DNA of 64,000 bases from JALOOX01 sp964557955 (GCA_964557955.1 CAZLCS010000023.1:1-64000); one strand, 5' to 3'. Shown: positions 54,240 through 63,702, numbered from the stretch's first letter. Made by a program: numbers and translations. Notes: generated by a model from the sequence alone, not told the origin.

Positions 54240-54803
54240 ATGATGACGAAGCTCAGGAAGCAGGAAGGATTTACCCTTTTGGAAGTGATCGCCGCAATCG
54301 CGGTGTTTGCTTTTGGGATGCTGGCTCTCTATCGACTCCAGGCCTCCACTGTCGTCAGCAATGCTTTCTCCAACGAGATCAGCAGGGCAAGCGCATTGGG
54401 CCAGGATCGAATGGAAGTCCTCATGACCTGGCCGTATGAGGATCGAGGCGATGGCAGCCCGTGGCTGAATGATGCCGACGACGACGGGGGGCAGTCCACC
54501 GTCCGTGATGCGAACAAAGATGGGTTCGACGACGGAGGAGGCAGCTTCGGCCTGGACGACACGGTCGCAGCGGGCGCCGTGACTGCCGATGGCTGCATCA
54601 CCATCGATGCAACCACCAACATTGTCACTCCGAACTGCGATGCGGCGATGCGGAGTGGCATCGATTACCGCATGTATCACAACATCGCCGTGAATCAGCC
54701 GGTGGATAACAATAAGACCATTCGGCTCATTGTGACCTGGCTGGACAGCAGGAACATCCTTCACCGCACCTCAATCACTTCTGTGAAGGCCGTCGGTTTC
54801 TGA
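54240..54803 (+). CDS. pilV: Type IV pilus minor pilin PilV-like
   Basis: A 187-residue prepilin-like protein with QEGFTLLEVIAAIAVFAFGML and a globular domain with DADDDGG, DANKDGFDDGGG (Ca-binding-like) and NNKTIRLIVTWLDS, the PilV C-terminal pattern. AGGAG precedes ATG 54240. Confidence 0.85.
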   Translation: MMTKLRKQEGFTLLEVIAAIAVFAFGMLALYRLQASTVVSNAFSNEISRASALGQDRMEVLMTWPYEDRGDGSPWLNDADDDGGQSTVRDANKDGFDDGGGSFGLDDTVAAGAVTADGCITIDATTNIVTPNCDAAMRSGIDYRMYHNIAVNQPVDNNKTIRLIVTWLDSRNILHRTSITSVKAVGF

Positions 54804-54876
54804 GTGCTGTGGGAGACCGGCTGAGGAAAAGGCTTCAGACTTTGGAGGATTCTTCCAGAAAGAAAAAGAGGACATC

Positions 54877-55482
54877 ATGAAAGTCCTGAACGATGAAAGA
54901 GGTTCGGCACTCTTACTGGCTTTGCTCATGATCGGATTGCTTTCGGTGATCGGCCTCTTCGCCACTCAAACAAGCACCACCGAAACCAGGATCGCTTCCA
55001 ACGACAAGCTTCAGAAGATAGCCTTCCACGAGGCTGAGGGGGGCGTCCACATGGGAAAAGAACTGGTTGAACAAAATATCAGCGAGCGGAATTGGACTGC
55101 CGATTCCCTCAGGCAGAACGTGAGGATCGTGGATCCCGACTTCATCACAAGAGAAGAGCCCGGATCAGGGACTCTCCTCTATGCCATGGACCCTGCCGAC
55201 CCTGCCGATCCCACCACCGACACCCGCCGGGACGCCTTTTATCCTGCATTGAATCCCGATGGTACGGCGACCACAGTCAACCAGCCCCACACCAATGTTC
55301 GCGTTTTCAGCAACCCGCAGCTTTCGACGGGCAATGCTCTCCAAATGATCGCCGGATACGAGGGAGAGGGCAAGAACGTGGCAGGGGGTGGAGCATGGAT
55401 CATCTACGATATCCGCTCCCAGTATCATGGTGCAGACAACAGTATGGCGCGCATATTGGCCCGCTGGCGACACTCCAGGTAG
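54877..55482 (+). CDS. pilX: Type IV pilus minor pilin PilX-like
   Basis: A 201-residue protein with the PilX start RGSALLLALLMIGLLSVIG and the ETRIASNDKLQKIAFHEAEGG segment typical of the PilX N-terminus. The mature part is hydrophilic. It follows pilV by 73 bases, and the ATG has GAAAAAGAGGA upstream. Confidence 0.85.
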   Translation: MKVLNDERGSALLLALLMIGLLSVIGLFATQTSTTETRIASNDKLQKIAFHEAEGGVHMGKELVEQNISERNWTADSLRQNVRIVDPDFITREEPGSGTLLYAMDPADPADPTTDTRRDAFYPALNPDGTATTVNQPHTNVRVFSNPQLSTGNALQMIAGYEGEGKNVAGGGAWIIYDIRSQYHGADNSMARILARWRHSR

Positions 55483-55497
55483 AAAGGAAAACTCCCA

Positions 55498-55914
55498 ATG
55501 ATCGCATCGAGAGTCAACCCAGCCCTTGTTGGCTTGTTCGTGCTCGCTCTGATCACAGTGCTCTCTGTCACCACGACGTTGGCCCGTTCGGACGAGCGGC
55601 CCAATGCTGCTTCGTCCCAGGAGGTGCAGGCCGGGTTCGCAGCAGGAGAACCGGATTACGGGGTGATCACGCGGGGTCCGCATCTGGACTCGGTGAACAA
55701 GGAGCTGCGGATCTTCGTCAACAATACGCCATATGTGCTGACTCAGGAAACGATATTCTTGGAGACAGGTATCGACGAGGCATACCGTCGCTATGACAAG
55801 ATTGTATCACGTGAAGCACTGATGGAAGGGCAACGAGTCTGGGTCGAATGTTTGTCGAAGAACCGGAAGATCATCGGCCGGATCACCATCGACCTGCTGC
55901 CGCATGGTGACTAG
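55498..55914 (+). CDS. Exported protein of unknown function in pilus operon
   Basis: A 138-residue protein with an N-terminal hydrophobic segment (about 10-29, LVGLFVLALITVLSVTTTLA) that may be a signal or anchor. The remainder has segments NKELRIFVNNTPYVLTQE and QRVWVECLSKNRKIIGRI, suggestive of a small beta-barrel. It lies between pilX and pilY1, 15 bases after pilX with AAAGGAAA upstream, so a role in pilus assembly is plausible (inference). Confidence 0.65.
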   Translation: MIASRVNPALVGLFVLALITVLSVTTTLARSDERPNAASSQEVQAGFAAGEPDYGVITRGPHLDSVNKELRIFVNNTPYVLTQETIFLETGIDEAYRRYDKIVSREALMEGQRVWVECLSKNRKIIGRITIDLLPHGD

Positions 55915-56064
55915 CAGCCGGGATGGCAGGCCCTTGGAGCCCGTACGGCCTCTCTGAGCAACCCGGTGCGGTTTCCGGGCCGGCAGCCCCCGGACGAATT
56001 GAGGTGTGCGAGGCGATCCGATCTACCCGGCTTCGCCTGGTGAACCAGTTCTGAGGAGACGAAT

Positions 56065-59000
56065 ATGAGTCACCTTCGTTTTGTTGTGATGCATCCAGTC
56101 AAGAGGAATCTTCCCATGCGATCATGCTGTGTGGTCGCATTCTTCCTTTCCATGATTTTGCTGTCTTCCTGGTGCTACGCCCTGAATCAGTTGTCTGATT
56201 ATGCCGCCACTCCCCCGTTCGTTTCGGTTGTGGAAAAGCCGTCGGTGATGGTGATCCTCGACAACTCGGGCAGCATGCACGAGTTTGCTTACCAGGAGAG
56301 AGAAGCCGGCTACAAGTCCTCTTCCACTGCTACTGCTGTCCGCTCCAATGCCGGGTATGTTCCGTCGACAACGTACTACGGTTACTTCCTTAGCAAGAAG
56401 CGCTACACTTATGATGGAACAAACAAGTATTTTAAGGAAGCGGAGGCCGGGGAGTGGTACGGTAACTTTCTCAATTGGCTCTTCATGAAGCGAATGGATG
56501 TAGCCAAGAAGGTCATGACCGGCGGAATGGTCTCCACCGCAGGGGATGGATCCACGGTGCTCGCAGGAGAGAGACCGGATGGTGCTTCCAGCAAGCGCGG
56601 CGAATACAAGGTTTATGATGATACCAACACTGTCTCCGATCTTGACGGTGTCAGCGGCAAATACATGTCCCCCTTTCACCAGAGCTGGGTCATGAGCATC
56701 AGCTCCTCGTTCAATTCTTCTCCGGCGCCCCAGGTGCCTGCAGTGACCTTTTACGCGATCAGCAGCGTAACCAACGAAGGGAATGGGTGGTCCAATGGAG
56801 AAGTGTGGCAGCGGACGGACTCCACCACGTTGAAAGTTGGAACGGTCGGCACCTTCTACCTCAGGGTGAAGGTCGATCCAAATCCCACCGGCTTGATTCA
56901 GAAGAACGGAGACAAGATTCGCTTCGGACTCACCGTCTATCGATATGAAGAGGGCGGAAAGGTCCTGCAGTACGTGGGCTCGCCGATCAGTGATATCGCG
57001 ACGACCATCAATGGCATCTATCCCAGCACCTGGACCCCCCTGGCCGAAACCCTGCACACGGTCATGAACTATTTCGGACAGCAATCCAGGTATTACAACA
57101 GCGAAGAATACACGATCAGCAATACTTGGGATCCTTATTATTTTAACGACAGGGGCGCATTCGTTCCCTGTTCGAAAGGCTTCGTGATTCTCATCACCGA
57201 TGGCGAGTCGACCAAGGATAAGAATATACCCAGTTCCCTCAAGGACTACGCCGGCACTCCGACCGGCAGTTACGACAGCGACGGGACCGATTATCTTCGC
57301 GACGTGGCCTTGTATGCACACACAAACGATCTCAGAACGGGAAGCAAGGACCTGCCGGGGATCCAGAGTCTGAATATTTTCACCATATTCGCATTCGGTC
57401 AGGGAGCCCAGCTGCTCAAGGAAGCAGCCATCAACGGCGGATACGTGGACGTCAACAAGGACGGCAGGCCGAACACGGAAGCGGAGGAGCAGGCCGCCCC
57501 CTACAATCGCAAGGAGTGGGACTTCGACGGCGACAGCAATCCTGACAATTATGCTGCCGCACCATCCGGACAGGAACTGGAAGACGCCCTGGTACGGGCC
57601 ATCGAGTCCATTCTCTCTCGAATCTCCTCGGGAACGGCTGCCTCCGTCATTTCCAACACGCGATCCGGCGAGGGCGCCGTCTACCAGGCCGTCTTCTATC
57701 CCCAATTCGAAGACAAGAATCTCAACAAGGTCCAATGGGCCGGTCAGGTGCATGCTCTTTTCATCGACAAGCACGGAAATATGCGGGAAGACACCAATCA
57801 GAATGCCAGACTCGACGTCTGCAACGAAACCGACACATTGAAATGCCCTGACAAGTCTGACCTGATTGTCATGTATAAAGTACTTGCAGATGGCACAACA
57901 GACATTTACAAATACAAAGATGCAAACGGAAATGGATATCTTGACGGGAATGAGTATACCAATACCAGCCTTCCTGGATATGTTGTCGGCATGGTCGGAA
58001 ATGCCTATGTGGAGAAGACGCCCATTTCAGGGATCAAGTATGTTTGGAATACGTCCAAATGGCTGAATGAGATTTCGGATACTAATATAGTAAATCAAAG
58101 AACATACGGTGTGAATACCAAACATAGATATATCTTCACCATGGTTGATGCCAATAAAGACGGCATCCCGGATGCTACACTTGATTTTCAGACTTCCACG
58201 GATCCCAGTGCAGCGGACCTGGTCAACACCGCCAAGATCTTTCCGTATCTCCACACACATACACCTTTCACGGCTCCTCGGGACAACTCCAACAATCTCA
58301 TTCCGAGCGGCAACCTGTCGGCCTTCAGGTCACGCCAGACCAAGCGCGTGATCGATTACATTCGAGGCAAAGACCAGGGGACCGATACCGTGGGCAGCCC
58401 CGCCTCGACCATCGCTCCCTTCCGGAGCAGACAGGTGAACTATGACGACGATCTGGCCGGGACCCTCGAGACCTGGCGGCTTGGAGATATCGTCCATTCG
58501 ACACCCACCGTGGTTGGAAAGCCTGCGGAAGATTTCGACCTGATTTACAGGGACAAGAGTTACTCTGCTTTCTATGCCAAGTATAAAGACCGGCGAACGG
58601 TCGTTTACGCGGGCGCCAATGACGGCATGATCCACGCCTTCAACGGCGGGTTCTACGACAAGGAGAACAAGAGTTTCCTGAAAGAGCTCAACGGTGAAGC
58701 GGAGCATGACCTGGGCAGTGAGCTGTGGGCATACGTACCCTTCAATCTGCTCCCCCATCTCTACTGGCTGACTTCTCCCAATTATTCCCACGTTTACTAT
58801 GTGGATGCGAAGCCGAGGGTGTTTGACGCCAGGATTTTCCCGGACGATGCGACTCATCCCAACGGCTGGGGCACGGTCCTGGTCTGTGGAATGCGTCTCG
58901 GAGGGGGGGCCATCAATGCCGATGTCAACAAAAACGATACCCTTGACGCAAACGATCCCACCATGCGTTCAGCCTATGTCGTGATGGACGTCACGGACCC

Positions 59001-60234
59001 CGAGGTCCCCCCCACAGTGCTTGCCGAGTTGTCCTTCGATGAGCTGGGTTTCACAACCTCTTATCCGACTATTCTTTTGGCGACCCAGAAGAACGCGAGC
59101 GGTGTCATCACGGGCCAGAATTGGTACCTCGTCTTTGGCTCCGGCCCCATCGACGATACGGATGGAGCCGGTCCGGCTGCTCTCGCATCGGTTACGAGCT
59201 CCAAATCCGCCAAGATCTTCATGGTGGATCTGAAAGGGCTGACCGCCTCGGTGCCCACGGTCACGAAGCTGGCGGCTTCAGGGCAGGACTATTTTGTGGC
59301 GCTGGACACCAAGTCATTCGTATCCGACCTGGTGGCTGTCGACTTCAATCTCGACTACAGTGCGGATGTGCTTTACTTCGGGACGGTCAAAGGAAACCTT
59401 ACCGAGGGGTGGGGCGGGAAGCTCCGGCGCATCGTGGTGGACGACAAGATGGCCACCCATACCCCTGCGGCGAGTCCTCTGAATCCCTCCTCCTGGATCA
59501 CCGACAGCACGCTGATCGACCTGACGACCGTTCACAACGGGCAGCCCATCGTGGCCGCTCCTTCCGTGGCCAAGGATGATAAGAATCGTTTCTGGGTGTA
59601 TTTCGGCACCGGGAGGTTCTTCAACAGAGAAGATGCGACCGGCGCCAGGTCCTCGGACCAGCAGAGCTTCTATGGAATCAAGGAGCCTGCTGACACCACG
59701 AATCCGAAGAATCCGAAATTCACCTGGGCCGCCGTTCCTTATTCGCCATCGAGTCTTCTCGATGTGAGCAATTCTGCCGTTTCCGTGGGTGGAGACACCG
59801 TCAGCGGCGTCTCGGGAGTCAGCAATTTCAACGAGCTTTTGAGCGCAGTCAATAACGGCTGGTATAAGGATTTCCCCGATACCGGCGAGCGAAACCTGGG
59901 CCAGGCCACCGTCTTTGGGGAACTGGTCGCCTTCACCACCTACACTCCGAGTGCGGATTACTGCTCCTTCGAGGGTACCTCCAAGTTCTGGGCCTTGTAT
60001 TACAAAACGGGTACCGGTTACAAAGATCCTGCTTTCAAGCAGGGAGAAAACGAGACCGTGGTGAGCGAAAACGTCGATCTCGGCATAGGTCTTTCCGTGA
60101 CCCCCAACCTGCATGTCGATGCAGAGGGGAACGTGACGGCCCTGGTGCAGCAAAGCACCGGTGCGATTCAGTCCATCTCCATGGACAGTCCCGGCGCTGT
60201 CGGGAATGGCTTCATGTCCTGGAAAGAAGAGTGA
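56065..60234 (+). CDS. pilY1: PilY1-type pilus tip adhesin/assembly protein
   Basis: A 1389-residue exported protein. A signal peptide lies near residues 15-39 (CCVVAFFLSMILLSSWCYA). A von Willebrand A domain follows with the MIDAS motif ILDNSGSMHEF. Middle and C-terminal parts form the PilY1 beta-propeller (VYAGANDGMIHAFNGG, GWGTVLVCGMRLGGGA, FMVDLKGLTAS). EF-hand-like Ca sites are DANGNGYLDGNEY, DANKDGIPD and DVNKNDTLDAND. Length is above many PilY1s (about 1160). An AT-rich stretch (57850-58160) sits inside the gene. GAGGAGACGA precedes ATG 56065. Confidence 0.92.
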   Translation: MSHLRFVVMHPVKRNLPMRSCCVVAFFLSMILLSSWCYALNQLSDYAATPPFVSVVEKPSVMVILDNSGSMHEFAYQEREAGYKSSSTATAVRSNAGYVPSTTYYGYFLSKKRYTYDGTNKYFKEAEAGEWYGNFLNWLFMKRMDVAKKVMTGGMVSTAGDGSTVLAGERPDGASSKRGEYKVYDDTNTVSDLDGVSGKYMSPFHQSWVMSISSSFNSSPAPQVPAVTFYAISSVTNEGNGWSNGEVWQRTDSTTLKVGTVGTFYLRVKVDPNPTGLIQKNGDKIRFGLTVYRYEEGGKVLQYVGSPISDIATTINGIYPSTWTPLAETLHTVMNYFGQQSRYYNSEEYTISNTWDPYYFNDRGAFVPCSKGFVILITDGESTKDKNIPSSLKDYAGTPTGSYDSDGTDYLRDVALYAHTNDLRTGSKDLPGIQSLNIFTIFAFGQGAQLLKEAAINGGYVDVNKDGRPNTEAEEQAAPYNRKEWDFDGDSNPDNYAAAPSGQELEDALVRAIESILSRISSGTAASVISNTRSGEGAVYQAVFYPQFEDKNLNKVQWAGQVHALFIDKHGNMREDTNQNARLDVCNETDTLKCPDKSDLIVMYKVLADGTTDIYKYKDANGNGYLDGNEYTNTSLPGYVVGMVGNAYVEKTPISGIKYVWNTSKWLNEISDTNIVNQRTYGVNTKHRYIFTMVDANKDGIPDATLDFQTSTDPSAADLVNTAKIFPYLHTHTPFTAPRDNSNNLIPSGNLSAFRSRQTKRVIDYIRGKDQGTDTVGSPASTIAPFRSRQVNYDDDLAGTLETWRLGDIVHSTPTVVGKPAEDFDLIYRDKSYSAFYAKYKDRRTVVYAGANDGMIHAFNGGFYDKENKSFLKELNGEAEHDLGSELWAYVPFNLLPHLYWLTSPNYSHVYYVDAKPRVFDARIFPDDATHPNGWGTVLVCGMRLGGGAINADVNKNDTLDANDPTMRSAYVVMDVTDPEVPPTVLAELSFDELGFTTSYPTILLATQKNASGVITGQNWYLVFGSGPIDDTDGAGPAALASVTSSKSAKIFMVDLKGLTASVPTVTKLAASGQDYFVALDTKSFVSDLVAVDFNLDYSADVLYFGTVKGNLTEGWGGKLRRIVVDDKMATHTPAASPLNPSSWITDSTLIDLTTVHNGQPIVAAPSVAKDDKNRFWVYFGTGRFFNREDATGARSSDQQSFYGIKEPADTTNPKNPKFTWAAVPYSPSSLLDVSNSAVSVGGDTVSGVSGVSNFNELLSAVNNGWYKDFPDTGERNLGQATVFGELVAFTTYTPSADYCSFEGTSKFWALYYKTGTGYKDPAFKQGENETVVSENVDLGIGLSVTPNLHVDAEGNVTALVQQSTGAIQSISMDSPGAVGNGFMSWKEE

Positions 60235-60328
60235 TGCCGATTTCGGGGAACGCCGGCGAGAGAGCCGTCAGTCTCTTGGGTGGCAGGGGAGCAACGAATG
60301 GGTGTTTGGGGTTGTCGAATCCCCAGAG

Positions 60329-60368
60329 TGATTATGGCGCGATTGTATGATTATGGCGTGATTATGGC
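60329..60368 (+). repeat. Three copies of TGATTATGGC(G)
   Basis: TGATTATGGCG occurs at 60329-60339 and 60348-60358, and TGATTATGGC at 60359-60368. A related TATTATGGG follows. Purpose unknown. Confidence 0.5.
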
Positions 60369-60443
60369 TGTATTATGGGATAGGTCCGATGCTGGCTTTG
60401 AGATGAGAGTGAGAATGGCCTTCCAACTTTGCTAGTGAACGTG

Positions 60444-60574
60444 AAGAGTTAGCAGGACGACCTGCTGACGGCCTGAGATGGCACATACCTTGCTCTTGGC
60501 AGAGGACACAAGAAACTAACTCTTTCCTCCTCAAAAGCTAACCGGTCCTAGCCCCGCCGGTTAGTTTTTTTTTT
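60444..60574 (+). ncRNA. Candidate structured RNA ending in a terminator
   Basis: AAGAGTTAG (60444-60452) pairs perfectly with CTAACTCTT (60516-60524), enclosing a stem-loop CAGG-ACGA-CCTG (60453-60464) and CTCT-TGGC-AGAG (60493-60504). A strong terminator follows (60538-60574). The terminator arms also carry CTAAC and GTTAG, so alternative pairing with the P1 arms is possible, as in a switch. No known riboswitch class was recognised. Confidence 0.4.
60538..60574 (+). terminator. Strong rho-independent terminator
   Basis: CTAACCGG (60538-60545) pairs perfectly with CCGGTTAG (60557-60564), followed by ten T. Confidence 0.9.
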
Positions 60575-60668
60575 GCTTTCAGCACTTGCGTGTTCTCTCT
60601 ATGATTATCCGAATCCCTCGTGATGGTTGTCTCCCGTTGTGCGGCCGGCTGAAAAGGAAAGGGTGAAG

Positions 60669-61544
60669 ATGGAGAAAGAACTGCTCGGAATCATCGGGTC
60701 TCCCAGGAAACATGGCAACTGTGAGATGTTCATCAAGGAAGTCTACGCGTCTTTCCCACAAGAGTGGAAATTGAGCCTTCTTCGGCTTCCTGAGTGGGAG
60801 ATTCGACCATGCAAGGCATGCTACCAGTGCCTCTTCGGTGAAATGAAATGCCGCCAGCGCGATGATTTCAATCAACTCCTGGATGCTTTGGCGGGATGCA
60901 ATGCGTACGTAGTGGCGGCACCGACCTATTTGCTGGCAGCTAATGCGAGCCTCAAGGTCTTCCTGGATCGGGGGCTCAGCTTTTACGGGAAGCTCGAGGC
61001 AATGTGGGGAAAACCGGCTGCGGGTGTCGCCATCGCTGGAATACCCGGGCTGGAAGGTTCAACGAAGCTCAATGTCGAAAGTTTCGTCAAACTCACTTTC
61101 GGAGATCTCAGAGCGAGCTCAGTGATCTACGGTGCGCTTCCCGGTGAGATTTTCTTCGATCAGGCTACCCGCCAAACGGCGGCTCGAATTGCAGATTCCC
61201 TGCTGAATGGTTCCGCCCCTCGAACTCCCGAGGTTCCCCGGTGCACGGTCTGTGGAGGGGATACATTCAGATTTCTGCCCGGCGGCGGTATCCATTGTAT
61301 GCTGTGCAGCAGCCTTGGAACCTATGAGATTGCCGGGGAGTGTGTTTCTGTGCGCACTGAAGCCGGGGAGCATGCTTTCTTCACCAGCAAGGAGGCTGCA
61401 AGCCGGCATGCAGATTGGCTGCAGCAGATGAAAGAGCGCTTCCTGCAGTGCCGCAAAAATCTCAAAGAAGTTTCCCGTCCTTACACCTCGATGGGGTCGT
61501 GGCTACGACCTGCCTCGTCTGACGATGGGCAACAGCAATCCTGA
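60669..61544 (+). CDS. Iron-sulfur flavoprotein / NADPH-dependent FMN reductase family protein
   Basis: A 291-residue flavodoxin-fold protein. LLGIIGSPRKHGNCEMF binds FMN phosphate. A Cys cluster CKACYQCLFGEMKC (C-x2-C-x2-C-x6-C) resembles the compact motif of iron-sulfur flavoproteins. The C-terminal third (from about residue 195) carries a second Cys pair set, CTVCGGDTF and CMLCSS, a possible zinc ribbon. ATG 60669 follows AAAGGGTGAAG. It would move electrons between low-potential donors in an anaerobe (inference). Confidence 0.8.
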   Translation: MEKELLGIIGSPRKHGNCEMFIKEVYASFPQEWKLSLLRLPEWEIRPCKACYQCLFGEMKCRQRDDFNQLLDALAGCNAYVVAAPTYLLAANASLKVFLDRGLSFYGKLEAMWGKPAAGVAIAGIPGLEGSTKLNVESFVKLTFGDLRASSVIYGALPGEIFFDQATRQTAARIADSLLNGSAPRTPEVPRCTVCGGDTFRFLPGGGIHCMLCSSLGTYEIAGECVSVRTEAGEHAFFTSKEAASRHADWLQQMKERFLQCRKNLKEVSRPYTSMGSWLRPASSDDGQQQS

Positions 61545-61554
61545 ATGATTGCTG
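61533..61554. terminator. Hairpin between convergent genes
   Basis: CAGCAATC (61533-61540) pairs with GATTGCTG (61547-61554), overlapping the flavoprotein stop. No T-run. It may serve either strand. Confidence 0.4.
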
Positions 61555-61625
61555 GATCTGACAAACGTCCGTTCTTTTTCAACGCCCTTGCGGTGGTGAG
61601 GTGCTGCTGTAATTCGACGTCCTGT

Positions 61626-62588
61626 TCACGGATTGCCTGGCGGATTCGGGAGTCCCTGCTCATCCGGGACGAGGCATTTGGAGCCATCGGGCTCTTCCAC
61701 AACGCGAAATCCGAAAAGAGGAACCAGGTCGACCAGGCTCTTTCCGAAGACCAGGTCCAGGTTTTCCCGAGGAATTTTGAGCTGTTCACCCAGGAAATGG
61801 CGAAAATGATCTTCGTAGGCAAGCAGGTTGAGAATCTCATCAAGGGTTTCGGCATTGTCCGGTTCCAGGCGCTCGAAGGCATTCTTGAGTGCGCTGAATG
61901 AGCACCGCTGGTCGTGTTCTTCAATAAGGTCCAGGAGCAGTTCGATATCCGCGAAAACATCCCGGCGGGTGAGGTAAGGCTGCTTAGCCAAATCCTCCGC
62001 CAACGTCGGATCCCAGCAGGCCTGGGCTCGACACTGAGCGGGCCTGTCCTCATAGACCAGGCACTGATCCGTCGCATGATCGAAAAAGACGCATTCCTGT
62101 GTTCCGGCTTTCTCTCTCACCTTGACCCGTTCATCCACGAGAAACGAGATCTCGTTTTTGAAGGGCGAGTGGACAGGCTGTCCTCTTCGAATGGTGAACA
62201 ATTCATGCCAGGGCAGTCTGCCGAGCTTGAGCAGCTCCAGGTCTTCAAGCTGGAGCGTCGGACTTCCCTTGCGGCAGCATTCTCCGCACAGCACGCATAT
62301 CGGCAGGATCTCCGACATCGCCTTGCCGCTCTCTTCCAACAGGCGCTTCCAAATCCTCAGCCGCTCCTCACCATTCATGTCACCCCAGCGAGCCATGATT
62401 TCCTGATAGACAGGGCTGCGTTCAACCTGGTGCAAGACTCGCTTGAGGGGGATTGAGACCGAAGCATCCTGCATGACATTCTTGAGGTGCTCCATCCAAT
62501 TGGTCCGAAGTGTTTCGATAGTCCAATCCGCAGGGAAGGTTCGTTCCCGCTGGCTGGGCTCATGGCTTGTTTCAGAGGATTTGGTCAT
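61626..62588 (-). CDS. YkgJ family Cys-cluster protein
   Basis: A 320-residue cytoplasmic protein with the YkgJ Cys pattern: CVLCGECCRKGSP, then ECVFFDHATDQCLVYEDRPAQC and CRAQACW. The family is thought to bind a metal or Fe-S cluster; function unknown. An extended C-terminal helical part (about 215-320) is beyond the core. GGGAGAAG precedes ATG 62588. It is 93 bases downstream of the next Cys-rich gene, probably one unit. Confidence 0.85.
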   Translation of the reverse strand: MTKSSETSHEPSQRERTFPADWTIETLRTNWMEHLKNVMQDASVSIPLKRVLHQVERSPVYQEIMARWGDMNGEERLRIWKRLLEESGKAMSEILPICVLCGECCRKGSPTLQLEDLELLKLGRLPWHELFTIRRGQPVHSPFKNEISFLVDERVKVREKAGTQECVFFDHATDQCLVYEDRPAQCRAQACWDPTLAEDLAKQPYLTRRDVFADIELLLDLIEEHDQRCSFSALKNAFERLEPDNAETLDEILNLLAYEDHFRHFLGEQLKIPRENLDLVFGKSLVDLVPLFGFRVVEEPDGSKCLVPDEQGLPNPPGNP

Positions 62589-62681
62589 GATGCACACTTC
62601 TCCCGGGCATCTTCATTCGAACAGAAGAAAGACATTCTCTCAAAAGTCTGGACACGTTCACCTGGCGACGGGGGCTGCCGC

Positions 62682-63542
62682 TCAAGGGATAAAGACCGGC
62701 ATCTCTTCGGCCAAAGCAATAATCGCCTCTCCGGCCTTTCTCAGCTGAATGCCCCCGGCTCTCCTGATGCCAAGTTCCAGTCGCACGAAATCAAGGAGGT
62801 CGGCCCTCTCCGATGCCTGATGTGTCCAGACGCAGTCCCTTGTACCACAGGGTTCAGAGCCACTCCTCATTGCCTGGATCGCAGACAGTCCAGGAATTCC
62901 ACTCAGCAGCCGACATGCTGACGCCTCGAGGGCGGTGGTCCACCCCTCCACGGATTCCAGGCGATCCAGCAACAAGCTGAACAGGAATCGATGGGCCTGA
63001 GGTTTCCAGGCTTTGCGCACCAGAAATGGACAAAAGTAAATGAGCTCCGTCGAAGTCCAGGCCATATGGCCGGCATGACAACGCAATCGCTCCAGGAGCT
63101 CCGCCCCCCAGAGCAGTATGTGAAACAGAGGGTTGCCTCGATGGCTCGAGTAATAGAAAGGATTCAGTCCTCGCGCCAGCTCCAGCCAGAAGGCATGACC
63201 CTCCGGCGGCAACTCGTCGAACACCCGAGCCGCCCGGCAGCTCTCGCGGCGGCACTTGCTGCCGTAATCGACCAACCCCCTCAGATCCTCACCATCGTTT
63301 CGGGCGGGGTGGAGCAGGCACCCTGCAGTTCTTCCTCGGGGATCCAGAAATCCCAAAGCCCAGCAATGATAACCAACGATCGGTCTGACCTGAAGGGGGG
63401 AATTCAGAAAAGCCTCTCGGTTCTCGATCAGCTCTCTTCTCAGACTGCCCATAAAATCCAGCGGATCGTAATGGTATGGTCGGATGGGCGGGCAGCATCC
63501 GAAGCAGCTCAATTCTTCGATCGGAGCACACAGAGGGGGCAT
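62682..63542 (-). CDS. Uncharacterised Cys-rich protein
   Basis: A 286-residue protein without a recognised family. Cys groups lie near the N-terminus (SCFGCCPPIRPYHYDPLDF) and at about 95-105 (DYGSKCRRESCRAARVF); GCLLHPARND lies between. The rest is mostly helical. The pattern suggests a metal-binding N-terminal half. A stop codon 18 bases upstream limits the start to ATG 63542, although no clear ribosome site precedes it. It is upstream of the YkgJ gene on the same strand. Confidence 0.65.
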   Translation of the reverse strand: MPPLCAPIEELSCFGCCPPIRPYHYDPLDFMGSLRRELIENREAFLNSPLQVRPIVGYHCWALGFLDPRGRTAGCLLHPARNDGEDLRGLVDYGSKCRRESCRAARVFDELPPEGHAFWLELARGLNPFYYSSHRGNPLFHILLWGAELLERLRCHAGHMAWTSTELIYFCPFLVRKAWKPQAHRFLFSLLLDRLESVEGWTTALEASACRLLSGIPGLSAIQAMRSGSEPCGTRDCVWTHQASERADLLDFVRLELGIRRAGGIQLRKAGEAIIALAEEMPVFIP

Positions 63543-63702
63543 CGGGAACGCTCTGTTTCAATGTACTTCATATTCATCCAGAGGGGGACTCATCCGAATG
63601 GGAAGCTCCGCCGCCTGCGAGGACGGTTTGACTCCCCGAAAACCATTTGTTAAAAGCTTTATCGATTTGAGGTGGTTCCTTCATTCACGAAAAGGAGAAA
63701 TC

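Larger units (their letters stand above)
60235..60668. other. Intergenic region after pilY1 with structured RNA segment
   Basis: 434 bases; it contains short repeats near 60329-60368 and the structured, terminator-ended segment described below. No gene was seen. Confidence 0.6.

Noticed and set aside
60444..60524. Guanidine-II (mini-ykkC) riboswitch
   Set aside because: One hairpin with an ACGA tetraloop is present, but the required second ACGR hairpin is missing.
60235..60668. GEMM (c-di-GMP) riboswitch in the pilus locus
   Set aside because: None of the conserved GEMM loop sequences were found here or upstream of the pilin, fimU or pilY1 genes.
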